From Devosia sp. (lineage in GTDB: Bacteria; Pseudomonadota; Alphaproteobacteria; Rhizobiales; Devosiaceae): 64,000 bases of DNA. The DNA is taken from assembly GCA_016713105.1 (NCBI GenBank), contig JADJPS010000020.1:186001-250000 (forward strand), given 5' to 3'. Positions within the stretch are counted from its first letter, which is position 1; every line of letters starts with the position of its first letter. Both the position numbers and the translations under genes were made by a program. This document shows, one piece after another, positions 44,025-53,476 of this stretch. A model generated the notes under the pieces. It made no database searches. It worked only from the letters and a program-made list of their open reading frames with translations, and was not told the origin of the DNA.

Positions 44025-46139
44025 CTACGCCAACCCCATGCACTTCAGCGCGAAGGCGTAGCTCAGCGCCGTTTCCTTGAGCTGGTCGAAGCGACCCGAG
44101 GCGCCGGAGTGGCCGGCGTCCATGTGGGTCTTGAGATAGAGCGGCGCCTCGCCGGCCTTGGTTGCCCGGAGCTTGGCCACCCACTTGGCCGGCTCCCAAT
44201 AGGTGACGCGCGGATCGGTGAGGCCGGCGAGCGCGAAGATCGGCGGGTAGGCGATGGCGCCGACCTGCTCGTAGGGGGCGTAGGAGGCAATGCGGTCGTA
44301 GGCATCGCGATCCGCGATCGGATTGCCCCATTCGGGCCATTCGGGCGGGGTGAGCGGCAGGGTTTCGTCGAGCATGGTGTTGAGCACGTCGACGAACGGC
44401 ACCTCGGCCACGATCCCGGCCCAGAGGTCCGGGCGCAGGTTGGCGATGGCCCCCATCAGCAGACCGCCGGCCGAGCCCCCTTCGGCGACGATCCGCGCCT
44501 TGCCGGTGTAGCCCAGCGCGACCAGCGTTTCGGCGGCGGCGATGAAGTCGGTGAAGCTGTTCGGCTTGTGCTCGCGCCGACCGTTCCGGTACCAGGCGTA
44601 GCCCTTGTCCATGCCGCCGCGGACATGCGCGGTGGCATGGACGACGCCGCGATCGACGAGGCTGAGCTTCGAAACCGAGAAACTCGCCGGCATGGCGATG
44701 CCGTAGGCGCCATAGCCATAGAGCAGGGCGGGGGCCGTGCCGTCGAGCGCCAGCCCCTTGCGGTAGAGCAGGGTCACCGGCACGCGCTCGCCATCCGGCG
44801 CGGTGGCGAAGATGCGCCGGGTCTCGTAGTCGGCCGGGTTGTGGCCGGACGGCACCTCCTGCTCCTTGAGCAGCGTGCGCTCGCCGGTGACAAGATCGAG
44901 GTCGTAGGTGCGCGACGGCGTCGTGGGGGAGGAATAGCTGAAGCGGATGGTGGTGGTGTCGAACTCGAAGCCGGCCGACATGCCGAGCGAATAGGCCTCC
45001 TCGTCGAACTTCACGGTCCACTCGGAAGACCCCTCACCCGGCCCCTCCGGGGCCACCCTCTCCCGGAGGGGCGAGGGGAAAGCGGACGCACCACGAGGCG
45101 TGGCAGGCCCTCGAAGCGCTCGAGCCGGACCAGGTGGTGCTTGAGCACGATGATGTCGAGGATGAGGACACCCGGCGTGTGCGGCACGAGGTCGACCCAG
45201 TTCTCGGAGTCCGGGGCATCGACCGGGGCTGTGACGATCTTGAAGTCCTCGGCCCCGTCGGCATTGGTGAGAATGTAGAACAGCCCGTCGCGATCCTCGA
45301 TGTCGTATTCGCGCTCGGCGAGACGCTTCGAGATCAGCCGCGGCGCACCGCCGGTCCTGGCGTCGATCACCCAGAACTCGCTGGTCTGGTGATCGTGCGC
45401 GTCGATGACGATGAAATTGCGCGACTGCGTCTCGTCGACGCCGACGAAGAAGCCGGGGTCCGTCTCCTCGAAGACGATCTCGTCGTCGGCCTGGGGCGTG
45501 CCGAGGATGTGCCGGCGGACGCGGAACGGGCGGTGGCTGTCGTCGTACTCGGTATAGTAGAGGGCGCTGGAATCGGCCGACCAGACGCCACCGCCCGCGA
45601 TCCCTTCCAGCACCTCGCCGGTATCCTTGCCGGTGGCGATGTCACGGATATTGAGGTCGTAGTACTCGCTGCCCTGCCGGTCGACGCTCCAGGCGAGGAG
45701 TCGATGGCCGGGATCGTGATCGCCGCCGCCGAAGCCGAAATAGTCCTCGCCCGCCTCGACGTTGCAGTCGAGCAGGATCTCTTCCGGGCCGCCGTTGCGC
45801 GGAGTGCGGACGAGGATGGGGTACTGCCTGCCCTCCTCCATCCGCGAGTTGTAGGCGAAGGGGCCATCCTTGCTCGGAATGTCGGTCTCGTCCTCCTTGA
45901 TGCGGCCCTTGATCTCTAGAAAGATCCTTTCGCGCAGCTCGGCATGCGGGGTCTCGAAGTCATCGACAAAATAGGCGTTCTCCGCCTCGATGTAGGCGCG
46001 GATATCGGCAGGGAGTGCCGCCGGATCCTGCATCACCTCCTGCCAGTTGTCGGCCCTGAGCCAATGATAGGATCCTGCCGGGTGACGCCGTGATGGGTCG
46101 TGGCATGCTGGCGGCGTTCGGCGACGGGGGCGTGGGCAT
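44025..46139 (-). pseudogene. Oligopeptidase B (S9A), broken by two frameshifts and a repeat insertion
   Basis: This is a prolyl-oligopeptidase family serine peptidase. The catalytic half (44025 to about 45015) has Ser in AEGGSAGGLLMG, Asp in GLTDPRV and His in MDAGHSGASGR. The propeller half lies in another frame up to about 46030. The N-terminus (AERRQHATTHHGVTRQDP, then YHWLRADNWQEV) is recovered only by adding one C on the minus strand at a C5 run (plus 46126-46130) and one at a CC pair (46070-46071); the start would be ATG 46139. Between the halves, after LPRLVVR, about 49 bp of palindromic repeat is inserted. Substrates would be short peptides with basic residues. Confidence 0.82.
45030..45078. 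repeat. Palindromic repeat inserted inside the oligopeptidase B gene
   Basis: This CCCCTCACCCGGCCCCTCC...GAGGGGCGAGGGG element belongs to the same family as the copies at 18924, 27494 and 46369, which are intergenic. Here it lies exactly where the oligopeptidase reading frame breaks. It replaces a short loop between the propeller strand LPRLVVR and SEWTVKFDEEAYSLG. Confidence 0.7.
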
Positions 46140-46256
46140 GGGGATACTCGATAGAGGGGTTCGCCCTATATCCCCATCGGCGCCGGCTCCTGCAAGGGCC
46201 GGAGCTTGCCGCAGACCCCGAAATGACATGCCCTTTACGTAAATCTGGAGGCACGG

Positions 46257-46439
46257 ATGGCGGCGGATGAGGAGTGGAGGGTCACATTTCACCCGGAGTC
46301 CGCCGCGGAATTCCGAGCCCCCGACCCTGAGGCGCCGGCGAAGCGGCGAAAGCTGGCGGCGCGAGGCCACCCCTCGTCCGGCGCTTCGCGCCACCTCTCC
46401 CGCCACGAGACAAGGAATGCGCGTGCGCCGACCGGCTAG
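46257..46439 (+). pseudogene. Truncated RelE/Gp49-like toxin remnant
   Basis: A GGAGG site precedes ATG 46257. The first 30 residues (EEWRVTFHPESAAEFRAPDPE) resemble the N-terminus of phage-derived Gp49/HigB-type RelE toxins. After about residue 38 the sequence runs into a palindromic repeat and ends at 46439 without the rest of the toxin fold. No antitoxin gene follows. The remaining DNA between 46140 and 46256 shows no other gene. Confidence 0.5.
46369..46404. repeat. Palindromic repeat at the end of the toxin remnant
   Basis: ACCCCTCGTCCGGCGC, then TTCGCGCCACCTCTCCC, is another member of the CCCCTC...CTCTCCC family, with an inner GGCGC/GCGCC stem. It marks the point where similarity to RelE/Gp49 toxins is lost. 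Confidence 0.55.
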
Positions 46440-46837
46440 GTCCCGGGCTCGAACTGCAGCGACGTGCCGTTCATGCAGTAGCGCTGGCCGGTGGGGTTGG
46501 GGCCATCGGGGAAGATGTGGCCGAGATGGGCGCCGCAGCTGGCACAGTGGGCTTCGACGCGGACCATGCCGTGGCTCCTGTCGATGGTCTCGCCGACTGC
46601 GCCGTCGAGTGGCCTGAAGAAGCTCGGCCATCCCGAGCCGGAATCATACTTGGCGTCGGCGGTGAACAGCGGCGCGCTGCAGGCAGCGCAATAGTAGGTG
46701 CCGTCGCGCTTTTCGGAATTGTACAGGTGCGACCAGGGCCGCTCGGTGCCACGTTCGCGGGCGATGCGGTAGAGTTCGGGCGAGAGCAGCGACCGCCATT
46801 CGGCATCGGACTTCTCGATCTTCACCTTGTCGGTCAT
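46436..46837 (-). CDS. msrB: Peptide-methionine (R)-S-oxide reductase
   Basis: This 133-residue enzyme repairs methionine-R-sulfoxide in proteins. The zinc cysteines are Cys50, Cys53, Cys98 and Cys101 (YYCAACSAP, AHCASCGAHLGH). The catalytic Cys121 is in QRYCMNGTSLQF, and SGSGWPSF is the substrate-site block. There is no signal peptide, so it is cytosolic. ATG 46837 follows an AGACCTG-type weak site. It is divergent from the mrp operon. Confidence 0.95.
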   Translation of the reverse strand: MTDKVKIEKSDAEWRSLLSPELYRIARERGTERPWSHLYNSEKRDGTYYCAACSAPLFTADAKYDSGSGWPSFFRPLDGAVGETIDRSHGMVRVEAHCASCGAHLGHIFPDGPNPTGQRYCMNGTSLQFEPGT

Positions 46838-47046
46838 GGCAGGTCTCCGTTGGCAGCGATGATATAGGCGGCTGCTGCCGGTTTCGCCATCACGACGTGG
46901 CTCACAAAGCTGTGGCCAGACAAGCGCGTTCGGCATCGACCGGCCGGTTTCGCTTGTGGGATGATCCTCAGCAACTAAGCTTGCGCCGGGACGAATCCCC
47001 CGCAGACGGACAGGAGAGGCAACACGGCTTGGAGCAACTCGCGGAC
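46838..47046 (+). promoter_or_regulatory. Divergent region and leader of the mrp operon
   Basis: This 209-bp gap between msrB and mrpA contains an inverted repeat ACAAGCG (46920-46926)/CGCTTGT (46951-46957) and an AGGAGAGG purine stretch near 47010-47017. No consensus promoter stands out. The inverted repeat is a possible operator or leader hairpin for the antiporter operon. Confidence 0.35.
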
Positions 47047-49404
47047 ATGACGGTCGCTGCCTGCATCGTGCTGCCGTTCGTGACGGCGGCGCTGCTGCCG
47101 CTGCTGCACCGGCTGCTTGGCGATTATGCCGGCTGGATCGCCGCGCTCGTCGCGGCGACGGGATTTGTCGCCCTGCTCGCCGTGGCGCCCGGTATCCACG
47201 GCTCCGAGTCGATGGCGGTGGCGATGCCATGGGTTCCGTCCTGGGGGATCGAGCTGAGCTTTCTCATCGACGGGTTGAGCCTCACCTTCGCTCTGGCCAT
47301 ATCCGGCATCGGGGCGCTGATCTTCCTGTACGCATCGCGCTACCTTCACGGGCACCACCACCAGGGCCGCTTTCTCGCCTTCCTGATGGCCTTCATGGGG
47401 GCGATGCAGGGTGTTGTGCTCGCCGACAGCCTGCTGGCGCTCTACCTGTTCTGGGAACTGACCTCGGTCACCTCCTTCCTCCTCATCGGTTTCGACCACA
47501 CGCGACCGGCGGCACGCCGGGCGGCGGTGCAGGCCCTGGTGGTCACCGGGCTCGGCGGGCTGGCGCTGCTCGCCGCCGGCGTGGTGATGCATCAGTTGGG
47601 CGGACAGTGGGAGCTGAGCGGGGTGGCCGGCCCGCTCGCCGACAGCGCGCTCTATCCGTTGCTGGTCGGGCTGGTACTCTTGGCCGCATTCACCAAGTCG
47701 GCGCAGGTGCCGTTCCACTTCTGGCTGCCAAACGCCATGGAAGCGCCGACGCCGGTATCGGCCTACCTGCATTCGGCCACCATGGTGCAGGCCGGCGTCT
47801 ACCTCGTATTGCGCATGACGCCGCACCTGGGCGGCGAGCCGCTCTGGAACACCACGCTGATGCTGTTCGGCGGGGCGACGCTGCTCTGGGGCGCCGTTGC
47901 GGCGATCAAGCAGACCGACCTCAAGCAGTTGCTGGCGCAGACGACGCTGGCGTCGCTGGGCCTGCTGATGCTGCTGGCCGGTATCGGCACCGAACTGGCC
48001 ATCACCGGGGCGATGCTCTATTTCGTGGCGCATGCCCTCTACAAGGCCGGCCTGTTCCTCGTCGCCGGCGCCATCGATCATGGGGCCGGAACGCGGGACG
48101 TGACCGTCCTGGGCGGTCTGCGCGACCCGATGACGCTGACCTTCATTGCGGCGCTGCTGGGTGGTGCGGCCATGCTGGGCCTGCCGCCCCTCGCCGGCTT
48201 CTTTGCCAAGGAGGAGATGTACGCCGCACTCGTGTCGGCCAGTTGGGGCGATGCGCTGGCGCTGGCCGTACTGGTCGCCGGAAACGGCGTCCTCGGCGCC
48301 GTGGCCCTGGTCGTGGCGCTGAAGCCGTTCCTCGGACAGTTGCAGCCGACCCCGATCGCGCCGCACGAGGCGCCGCCGACCATGCTCGCCGGCCCGCTGC
48401 TGCTCGGCCTGACCGGCGCCGCCCTGGCCTTTGCCCCGGACGTGCTGCTCGGCATCCTGGTGGCGCCGGCGACGGCAGTGATCCTCGGAGAAGCGGCGCA
48501 TGCCCCTTACCTCAGCCTCAACTTCCTCAGTCCTGCCTTCCTACTGTCGCTGCTCACCTGGGCCGTCGCGGCGCTGGTCTGGCATCGCTTCGACGCGCTG
48601 CGCGTCCGCCTGGTGGAGTTCGACCGGCGCCTCGGCTGGAGCTTCGACAAGGGCTTCGATGCACTCTACTTCGGACTGGTGAACCTTGCCGACCAGGTCA
48701 CCCGGCTGCTGCACCATGGCAGGCTGGAGTTCTACCTGCTGGTGGCGTTTGTCGGCCTCGGCCTTGCTGCGCTCGTGCCGCTGCTGGTCATGGGCGGCAT
48801 GCCCGGCCGCTGGCCTGAGGTCGACCTGACCTTCTACGAGTGGGGGGTCGTGCTGATCGCGCTGATCGGTCTCCTGACCGTGGTTGCGGCCCGCACCCGG
48901 CTGTTCGCCATCCTCGCGCTCGGGGTGCAGGGTGTCGCGGTGGCGACGCTCTTCCTGCTGTTCGGCGCGCCCGACCTGAGCTTCACCCAGTTCATGGTGG
49001 AGATCCTGTCGGTGGTGATCCTGGCGCTGGTGATGACGCGCCTCAATCTCGAGCCGACCGACAAGCGGCCCCTCGAGGACTGGGCCCGGGACGGGGCAGT
49101 CGCGCTGTTCGCCGGTTCGGCGGTGACCATGCTGCTGTTTGCCGTGCTCGAGGGCTCACTCGATCCGCGGCTGAGCGACTTCTTCAACGCCTACAGTGCG
49201 CCGGTGGCGCACGGGCACAACGTGGTCAACGTCATCCTCGTCGATTTCCGCGGTCTCGACACGCTCGGCGAGATTTCGGTGGTGATGACCGCCGGGATCG
49301 CGGTGCTGGCCCTGATCCGCGGCGCGCGGCGCCTGCGCTCCGCCCCGCCTGCAGCCGACAAGCCGGCGCCGCGTCGGCGCACGAGGAAAGGCGCGAGCGC
49401 ATGA
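47047..49404 (+). CDS. mrpA: Na+/H+ antiporter subunit A
   Basis: This is the large MrpA (MnhA/PhaA) subunit of the multi-subunit cation/proton antiporter, 785 residues and about 20 helices. The NuoL-like part has WELTSVTSFLLIGFDHTRPAARR, FTKSAQVPFHFWLPNAMEAPTPVSAYLHSATMV with the conserved channel Lys, and ALYKAGLFLVAGAIDH. The C-terminal part (VDLTFYEWGVVLIALIGL, PDLSFTQFMVEILSVVILALVM, VVNVILVDFRGLDTLGE) is the MrpA-specific domain. ATG 47047 was chosen; a TTG at 47029 is possible. The last codons overlap mrpB (ATGA). Confidence 0.93.
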   Translation: MTVAACIVLPFVTAALLPLLHRLLGDYAGWIAALVAATGFVALLAVAPGIHGSESMAVAMPWVPSWGIELSFLIDGLSLTFALAISGIGALIFLYASRYLHGHHHQGRFLAFLMAFMGAMQGVVLADSLLALYLFWELTSVTSFLLIGFDHTRPAARRAAVQALVVTGLGGLALLAAGVVMHQLGGQWELSGVAGPLADSALYPLLVGLVLLAAFTKSAQVPFHFWLPNAMEAPTPVSAYLHSATMVQAGVYLVLRMTPHLGGEPLWNTTLMLFGGATLLWGAVAAIKQTDLKQLLAQTTLASLGLLMLLAGIGTELAITGAMLYFVAHALYKAGLFLVAGAIDHGAGTRDVTVLGGLRDPMTLTFIAALLGGAAMLGLPPLAGFFAKEEMYAALVSASWGDALALAVLVAGNGVLGAVALVVALKPFLGQLQPTPIAPHEAPPTMLAGPLLLGLTGAALAFAPDVLLGILVAPATAVILGEAAHAPYLSLNFLSPAFLLSLLTWAVAALVWHRFDALRVRLVEFDRRLGWSFDKGFDALYFGLVNLADQVTRLLHHGRLEFYLLVAFVGLGLAALVPLLVMGGMPGRWPEVDLTFYEWGVVLIALIGLLTVVAARTRLFAILALGVQGVAVATLFLLFGAPDLSFTQFMVEILSVVILALVMTRLNLEPTDKRPLEDWARDGAVALFAGSAVTMLLFAVLEGSLDPRLSDFFNAYSAPVAHGHNVVNVILVDFRGLDTLGEISVVMTAGIAVLALIRGARRLRSAPPAADKPAPRRRTRKGASA

Positions 49405-49823
49405 ACACGTTGATTTTCAGGACCGTGGCGCCGCTGCTGACCGTGGTCATGCTCGTCTTTTCGGTCTTCGTGCTGCTGCGCGGCCACAATGAACCGGGTG
49501 GCGGCTTCATCGGCGGGCTGATCGCGGCGGCGGCGATCGCCATCTACGGCATCGCCTCCGGGCCGATGGCGGTACGTCGGGCGATGCGTGCCCCCCCGCT
49601 TTCCTTCGCCGGTGCCGGCGTGCTGCTGGCCGCTCTCGCGGGTTTGTTGTCGCTGCCCTTCGACGTGCCCTTCCTGACCGGACTGTGGGCCAATATCGAC
49701 ATCGACGACACGAAGGTGGCGATCTCCACCCCGATGGTCTTCGACATCGGGGTCTACTTCGTGGTGTTCGGCACCATCTCGGCCATCGCGCTCGGCCTCG
49801 AGGACGAAGAGGGGGAGGACTGA
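49401..49823 (+). CDS. mrpB: Na+/H+ antiporter subunit B
   Basis: This is a 140-residue membrane subunit with four helices. The family signature RGHNEPGGGFIGGLIAAAAIAIYGIA is near the N-terminus, and the C-terminal STPMVFDIGVYFVVFGTISAIAL follows. It overlaps mrpA by four bases and mrpC by one (TGATG). Confidence 0.93.
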   Translation: MNTLIFRTVAPLLTVVMLVFSVFVLLRGHNEPGGGFIGGLIAAAAIAIYGIASGPMAVRRAMRAPPLSFAGAGVLLAALAGLLSLPFDVPFLTGLWANIDIDDTKVAISTPMVFDIGVYFVVFGTISAIALGLEDEEGED

Positions 49824-50200
49824 TGGACTACGCCATTGCCGCCCTTTCCGGCGTCTTCTTCGTGGCGGCGATCTACCTGCTGCTGGCCCGTTCGCTGATT
49901 CGCATGCTGCTTGGCCTCGCCCTGATCGGCAACGCCGTGAACCTGCTGATCCTCGTCGCCGGGCGGCTGACGCGGGTCGTACCCCCGATCGCCCTCGGCC
50001 ATGCGGACACCCCGGCGGCCGGTGCCGCGAACCCCTTGCCGCAGGCCCTGATCCTCACCGCGATCGTCATCGGCTTCGCCATGTTCTGCTTCCTGCTGGT
50101 GCTGGCCTACCGGGCCTACCAGTCGCTGGAGGCCGACGACACTGATCGCATGCGCGTTGCCGAGCCGCGGCACCGTCCCAAGCCGCCGATGAGCTACTGA
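49823..50200 (+). CDS. mrpC: Na+/H+ antiporter subunit C
   Basis: This is a 125-residue NuoK-like subunit with three helices: AIAALSGVFFVAAIYLLLA, LLGLALIGNAVNLLILVAG and QALILTAIVIGFAMFCFLLVLAYRAY. The ALILTAIVI segment is the conserved NuoK/MrpC motif. It is immediately followed by mrpD, with no gap. Confidence 0.93.
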   Translation: MDYAIAALSGVFFVAAIYLLLARSLIRMLLGLALIGNAVNLLILVAGRLTRVVPPIALGHADTPAAGAANPLPQALILTAIVIGFAMFCFLLVLAYRAYQSLEADDTDRMRVAEPRHRPKPPMSY

Positions 50201-51778
50201 ATGACCGGAGTCCTGCAGCCGAGCGCCATCGCGACCACCGACTGGCTGGTGATCCTGCCGGTGATCCTGGCGCTGTGCGGGGCCGCCGTGCTGGTGGTGC
50301 TGTCCAGCGTCCGCGATCTGAGCTGGGGCCTCGCCATCGGCGTCGCCGCCGCGATTGCCATCGTGGATGTAGCGCTGGTCCTGCGCGTGCTGGATGTCGG
50401 GCCGGTGGCGATGACCATGGGTAACTGGCTGCCGCCCTTCGGCATCAGCTTCGTTGCCGACGTCGCCGGGGCCACCTTCGCGCTGGCCGCTGCCGTCGTC
50501 GTGCTGGTGCTGCTGGTCTACCTGCGCATGGACCTTCCGGATCGCGCCCGCCGCGACGGAGTTCATCCGCTCATCCTGCTCCTGCTCGCCGGGGTGAGCG
50601 GCTCGTTCCTGACCGGCGACCTGTTCAACCTCTATGTCTGGTTCGAGCTGACGCTGATCTCGAGCTTCGGGCTGATGGCGCTGGGCGGGCGCAACATTCA
50701 GCTCGACGGCACGGTGAAGTACGGGTTTCTCAACTTCCTCGCGACCACGTTCTTCCTGATCGCGCTGGGCCTGATCTACGGCCTCGTCGGGACGCTCAAC
50801 ATGGCCGATGTCATCGGAGCGGCGCCGACCGCCAATCCGGCGGCGCTCACCGGCATCGCCGCGCTGCTGCTGCTCGCCTTCGGGATGAAGGCGGCCGCCT
50901 TCCCGGTCAATGCCTGGCTGCCGGCCTCCTATCACGCGCCGCCTCCGGGCATTTCCGCGCTTCTTGCCGGACTGCTCACCAAGGTGGGCGTCTATGCGCT
51001 GCTGCGGGCCCTGGCGATGATCCTGCCCGGAAGTCGCGACCTGCTCGACCCCGTGCTCGCGATTGCTGCGATCGGCACGCTGCTGCTCGGCCCGCTCGGC
51101 GCTCTCGCCGAGACCAATCTGCGGCGGGCGCTGGGCTTCCTCGTCATCGGCGGAATCGGGGCTTGCCTCGCCGGCCTCGCGCTCGATGGCGAGGCGGGCC
51201 TGGCAGGGGCCTCGACCTATGTGCTGCATGCCATGCTGACCATTACCGCCCTCTACATGCTGGCCGGCCTCGTCGAAGCGGTGACGGGCGAGACCAGCAC
51301 CCGGGCGATGGGCGGGCTCTATGCCGCGCAACCGCTGCTGGCGGTGCTGTTCTTCGTGCTGGTGCTCGCGGTCGCCGGGGTGCCGCCTTTCCTCGGCTTC
51401 TGGCCCAAGCTGCTGCTGGTGGAAGCCGGCATCGGACGCTGGAGTGCCGGCGCCGATGGCCTGGCGCTGGCCCTGTGGATCGCCGTGCTGGCCAATGCGC
51501 TTCTGACCCTGATCGCCGGTACGCGCCTGTGGGCGCACGTCTTCTGGCGCACCGGCAGGGAAGGGGTCGAGGCGGAGGCCGCGACCGCCGACCTCAGGCC
51601 GCTCGACGCGTCGCAGCGCTGGTTCGGGCTCGGTTCGGTGGCCGTCCTCACCGGCCTGGTCGCCGCGCTGGGACTGGTGCCGGAGCCGCTGATGGCCTTC
51701 GGTCGCCTCGCCGCCGCGGGCCTGCTCGACCCGGCCGCCTACATTGCCGCCACCGGCCTGCCCGAGGGGATGCCATGA
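50201..51778 (+). CDS. mrpD: Na+/H+ antiporter subunit D
   Basis: This NuoN/NuoM-like proton-channel subunit has 525 residues and about 14 helices. The conserved WFELTLISSFGLMALG and FGMKAAAFPVNAWLPASYHAPPPGISALLAGLLTKVGVYALLR blocks with the channel Lys residues are intact. ATG 50201 directly follows the mrpC stop, and the stop overlaps the mrpE start. Confidence 0.94.
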   Translation: MTGVLQPSAIATTDWLVILPVILALCGAAVLVVLSSVRDLSWGLAIGVAAAIAIVDVALVLRVLDVGPVAMTMGNWLPPFGISFVADVAGATFALAAAVVVLVLLVYLRMDLPDRARRDGVHPLILLLLAGVSGSFLTGDLFNLYVWFELTLISSFGLMALGGRNIQLDGTVKYGFLNFLATTFFLIALGLIYGLVGTLNMADVIGAAPTANPAALTGIAALLLLAFGMKAAAFPVNAWLPASYHAPPPGISALLAGLLTKVGVYALLRALAMILPGSRDLLDPVLAIAAIGTLLLGPLGALAETNLRRALGFLVIGGIGACLAGLALDGEAGLAGASTYVLHAMLTITALYMLAGLVEAVTGETSTRAMGGLYAAQPLLAVLFFVLVLAVAGVPPFLGFWPKLLLVEAGIGRWSAGADGLALALWIAVLANALLTLIAGTRLWAHVFWRTGREGVEAEAATADLRPLDASQRWFGLGSVAVLTGLVAALGLVPEPLMAFGRLAAAGLLDPAAYIAATGLPEGMP

Positions 51779-52254
51779 GCCCGCTTCCATTGACCGGCCT
51801 GCTGGCCCTCGGTTGGGCAGCGGCCACCGGCAGCTTCTCCCTGCTCAACCTGGCTTTCGGCGCCGCGCTCGGCGGCGCGTGCCTGTACCTAGTGCGCAAT
51901 CACGTCGGTGGTCCGACTTTCGGGCCGCGCATGCGACGCATTGCCACGCTGTCGCTGCTGTTCGTCAGCGAACTCTTCATCAGCGCCTTCCGGGTGGCGC
52001 TGCTGGTGATCCGCCCCGACCTCAAGCGCCGCATCCACCCGGGGATCGTGGCCTTCCCGCTCGCCACCGACCGCGAGGTGGAGATCACGCTCCTCGCCAA
52101 TCTGCTTACCCTGACCCCGGGCACGCTCAGCGTCGATGTGTCCGCGGACCGCCGCTTCCTGTACGTGCATGCCATCGACGTCGCGGACAAGGAGGCGCTG
52201 ATCCGCGAGATCCGCGAGGGCTTCGAGAAAAAGGTAATGGAGGCATGCCGATGA
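51775..52254 (+). CDS. mrpE: Na+/H+ antiporter subunit E
   Basis: This is a 159-residue subunit with two to three N-terminal helices and a soluble C-terminus. The family block LLANLLTLTPGTLSVDVSADRRFLYVHAIDV is clear. It overlaps mrpD and mrpF by four bases each. Confidence 0.93.
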   Translation: MSPLPLTGLLALGWAAATGSFSLLNLAFGAALGGACLYLVRNHVGGPTFGPRMRRIATLSLLFVSELFISAFRVALLVIRPDLKRRIHPGIVAFPLATDREVEITLLANLLTLTPGTLSVDVSADRRFLYVHAIDVADKEALIREIREGFEKKVMEACR

Positions 52255-52544
52255 CGGGCACGATGGCGGTAACCCTCGCGGCCCAGGTCGCCCTCGGATT
52301 GCTGATCGTGGCCATGCTGCTGGTCATCGTCCGGCTGATTCGCGGCCCCAATCTCGGCGACAGGATCCTCGCGCTCGACACCATCATGCTGCTGTCGATC
52401 GGCTTCATTGCCGCCATCGCGGTACTCACCGGGTTCTCGCTGTACATCGACATCGCCATCGCCATCGCCCTGGTGGGCTTTCTCTCCACCATAGCGCTCG
52501 CCAGATACCTGCTGAGCAGCGCCGGCAAGGGGACGCCAAGATGA
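52251..52544 (+). CDS. mrpF: Na+/H+ antiporter subunit F
   Basis: This is a 97-residue three-helix subunit with the family motif RGPNLGDRILALDTI. ATG 52251 was chosen over 52245 because the GGAGG at 52239-52243 is then eight bases away. Its stop overlaps the mrpG start (ATGA). Confidence 0.92.
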   Translation: MTGTMAVTLAAQVALGLLIVAMLLVIVRLIRGPNLGDRILALDTIMLLSIGFIAAIAVLTGFSLYIDIAIAIALVGFLSTIALARYLLSSAGKGTPR

Positions 52545-52867
52545 TCGGGGAGGCCCTGCGTTACCTCGCTGCCCTGCTGATCGTGGCGGGGGCCCTGTTC
52601 AGTCTCCTCGCGGCCGTCGGCATCCTGCGACTGCCCGACCTGTATACCCGCCTGCATGCGGCCTCCAAGGCAGGCGTCGTGGGCGCCGGACTGATTCTGT
52701 GTGCGGTCGGGATAGTCTCCGGCGACGGGCCGACGGCACTGCGCGTCGGCCTGGGCATCGTGTTCCTGGTGTTGTCAACGCCGGTTGCTGCACACCTGCT
52801 GGCCCGCGCCGCCCTGAAGGCCGGCGAGCCCGCCGCTCCCGGCACGACTACTGAGGATATCCACTGA
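52541..52867 (+). CDS. mrpG: Na+/H+ antiporter subunit G
   Basis: This is a 108-residue three-helix subunit with the diagnostic LFSLLAAVGILRLPDLYTRLHAASKAG and the closing STPVAAHLLARAA. It is the last gene of the seven-gene operon. The following 156 bp before mucR hold no clear terminator. Confidence 0.93.
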   Translation: MIGEALRYLAALLIVAGALFSLLAAVGILRLPDLYTRLHAASKAGVVGAGLILCAVGIVSGDGPTALRVGLGIVFLVLSTPVAAHLLARAALKAGEPAAPGTTTEDIH

Positions 52868-53023
52868 TCTCGATTTTGTGCCGGCTGCACTATTGCCAGA
52901 AACAAATGGATACTCGATGCTGCAGGCGATGCAGTTGCATCCGGATAGATTTGATCATAGATAACCAGTCGTGGCCGTGGAAGTTTTGACCACTCTGCCG
53001 CGACTCTACCTGAAGGACCCGAA

Positions 53024-53446
53024 ATGATAGAAATGAACGGTAGCAGCGAGCTTGCTGACAACGATCTCATCGATCTCAGCGCCGAAATCGTTTGCGCATA
53101 TGTTAGTCACAATGCCTTGAGTGTGGGCGATCTGCCGAGACTGATCGCCGATGTGCATGGGGCCCTGCTGGGCCTGCAGTCGTCTTCCGTACCGGTGACG
53201 ATCGAGGAATTGAAGCCGGCCGTACCCATTCGCAAGTCGGTCGCACCCGATTTCATCATCTGCCTCGAAGACGGCAAGAAGTTCAAATCGCTGAAGCGCC
53301 ACTTGCGCACCCACTACAATCTCTCGCCGGAAGAATACCGCGAGAAGTGGGGTCTTGCCGCCGATTACCCGATGGTCGCGCCGAACTACTCCGCGACCCG
53401 CTCCCGCCTCGCCAAGGACAACGGTCTCGGCCGGAAGGCCGGCTGA
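53024..53446 (+). CDS. mucR: MucR/Ros family zinc-finger transcriptional regulator
   Basis: This is a 140-residue H-NS-like global regulator of alphaproteobacteria. The single zinc finger has the MucR form Cys-x2-Asp-x9-His-x3-His (IICLEDGKKFKSLKRHLRTH). It is followed by the conserved YNLSPEEYREKWGLAADYPMVAPNYSATRSRLAK. The N-terminal 70 residues form the oligomerisation part. In relatives it controls exopolysaccharide, motility, cell cycle and virulence genes. ATG 53024 has AAGGA seven bases upstream. A strong terminator follows. Confidence 0.95.
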   Translation: MIEMNGSSELADNDLIDLSAEIVCAYVSHNALSVGDLPRLIADVHGALLGLQSSSVPVTIEELKPAVPIRKSVAPDFIICLEDGKKFKSLKRHLRTHYNLSPEEYREKWGLAADYPMVAPNYSATRSRLAKDNGLGRKAG

Positions 53447-53476
53447 GGCGCTTCCGACCAGCGCCGTGGTCAGTTC

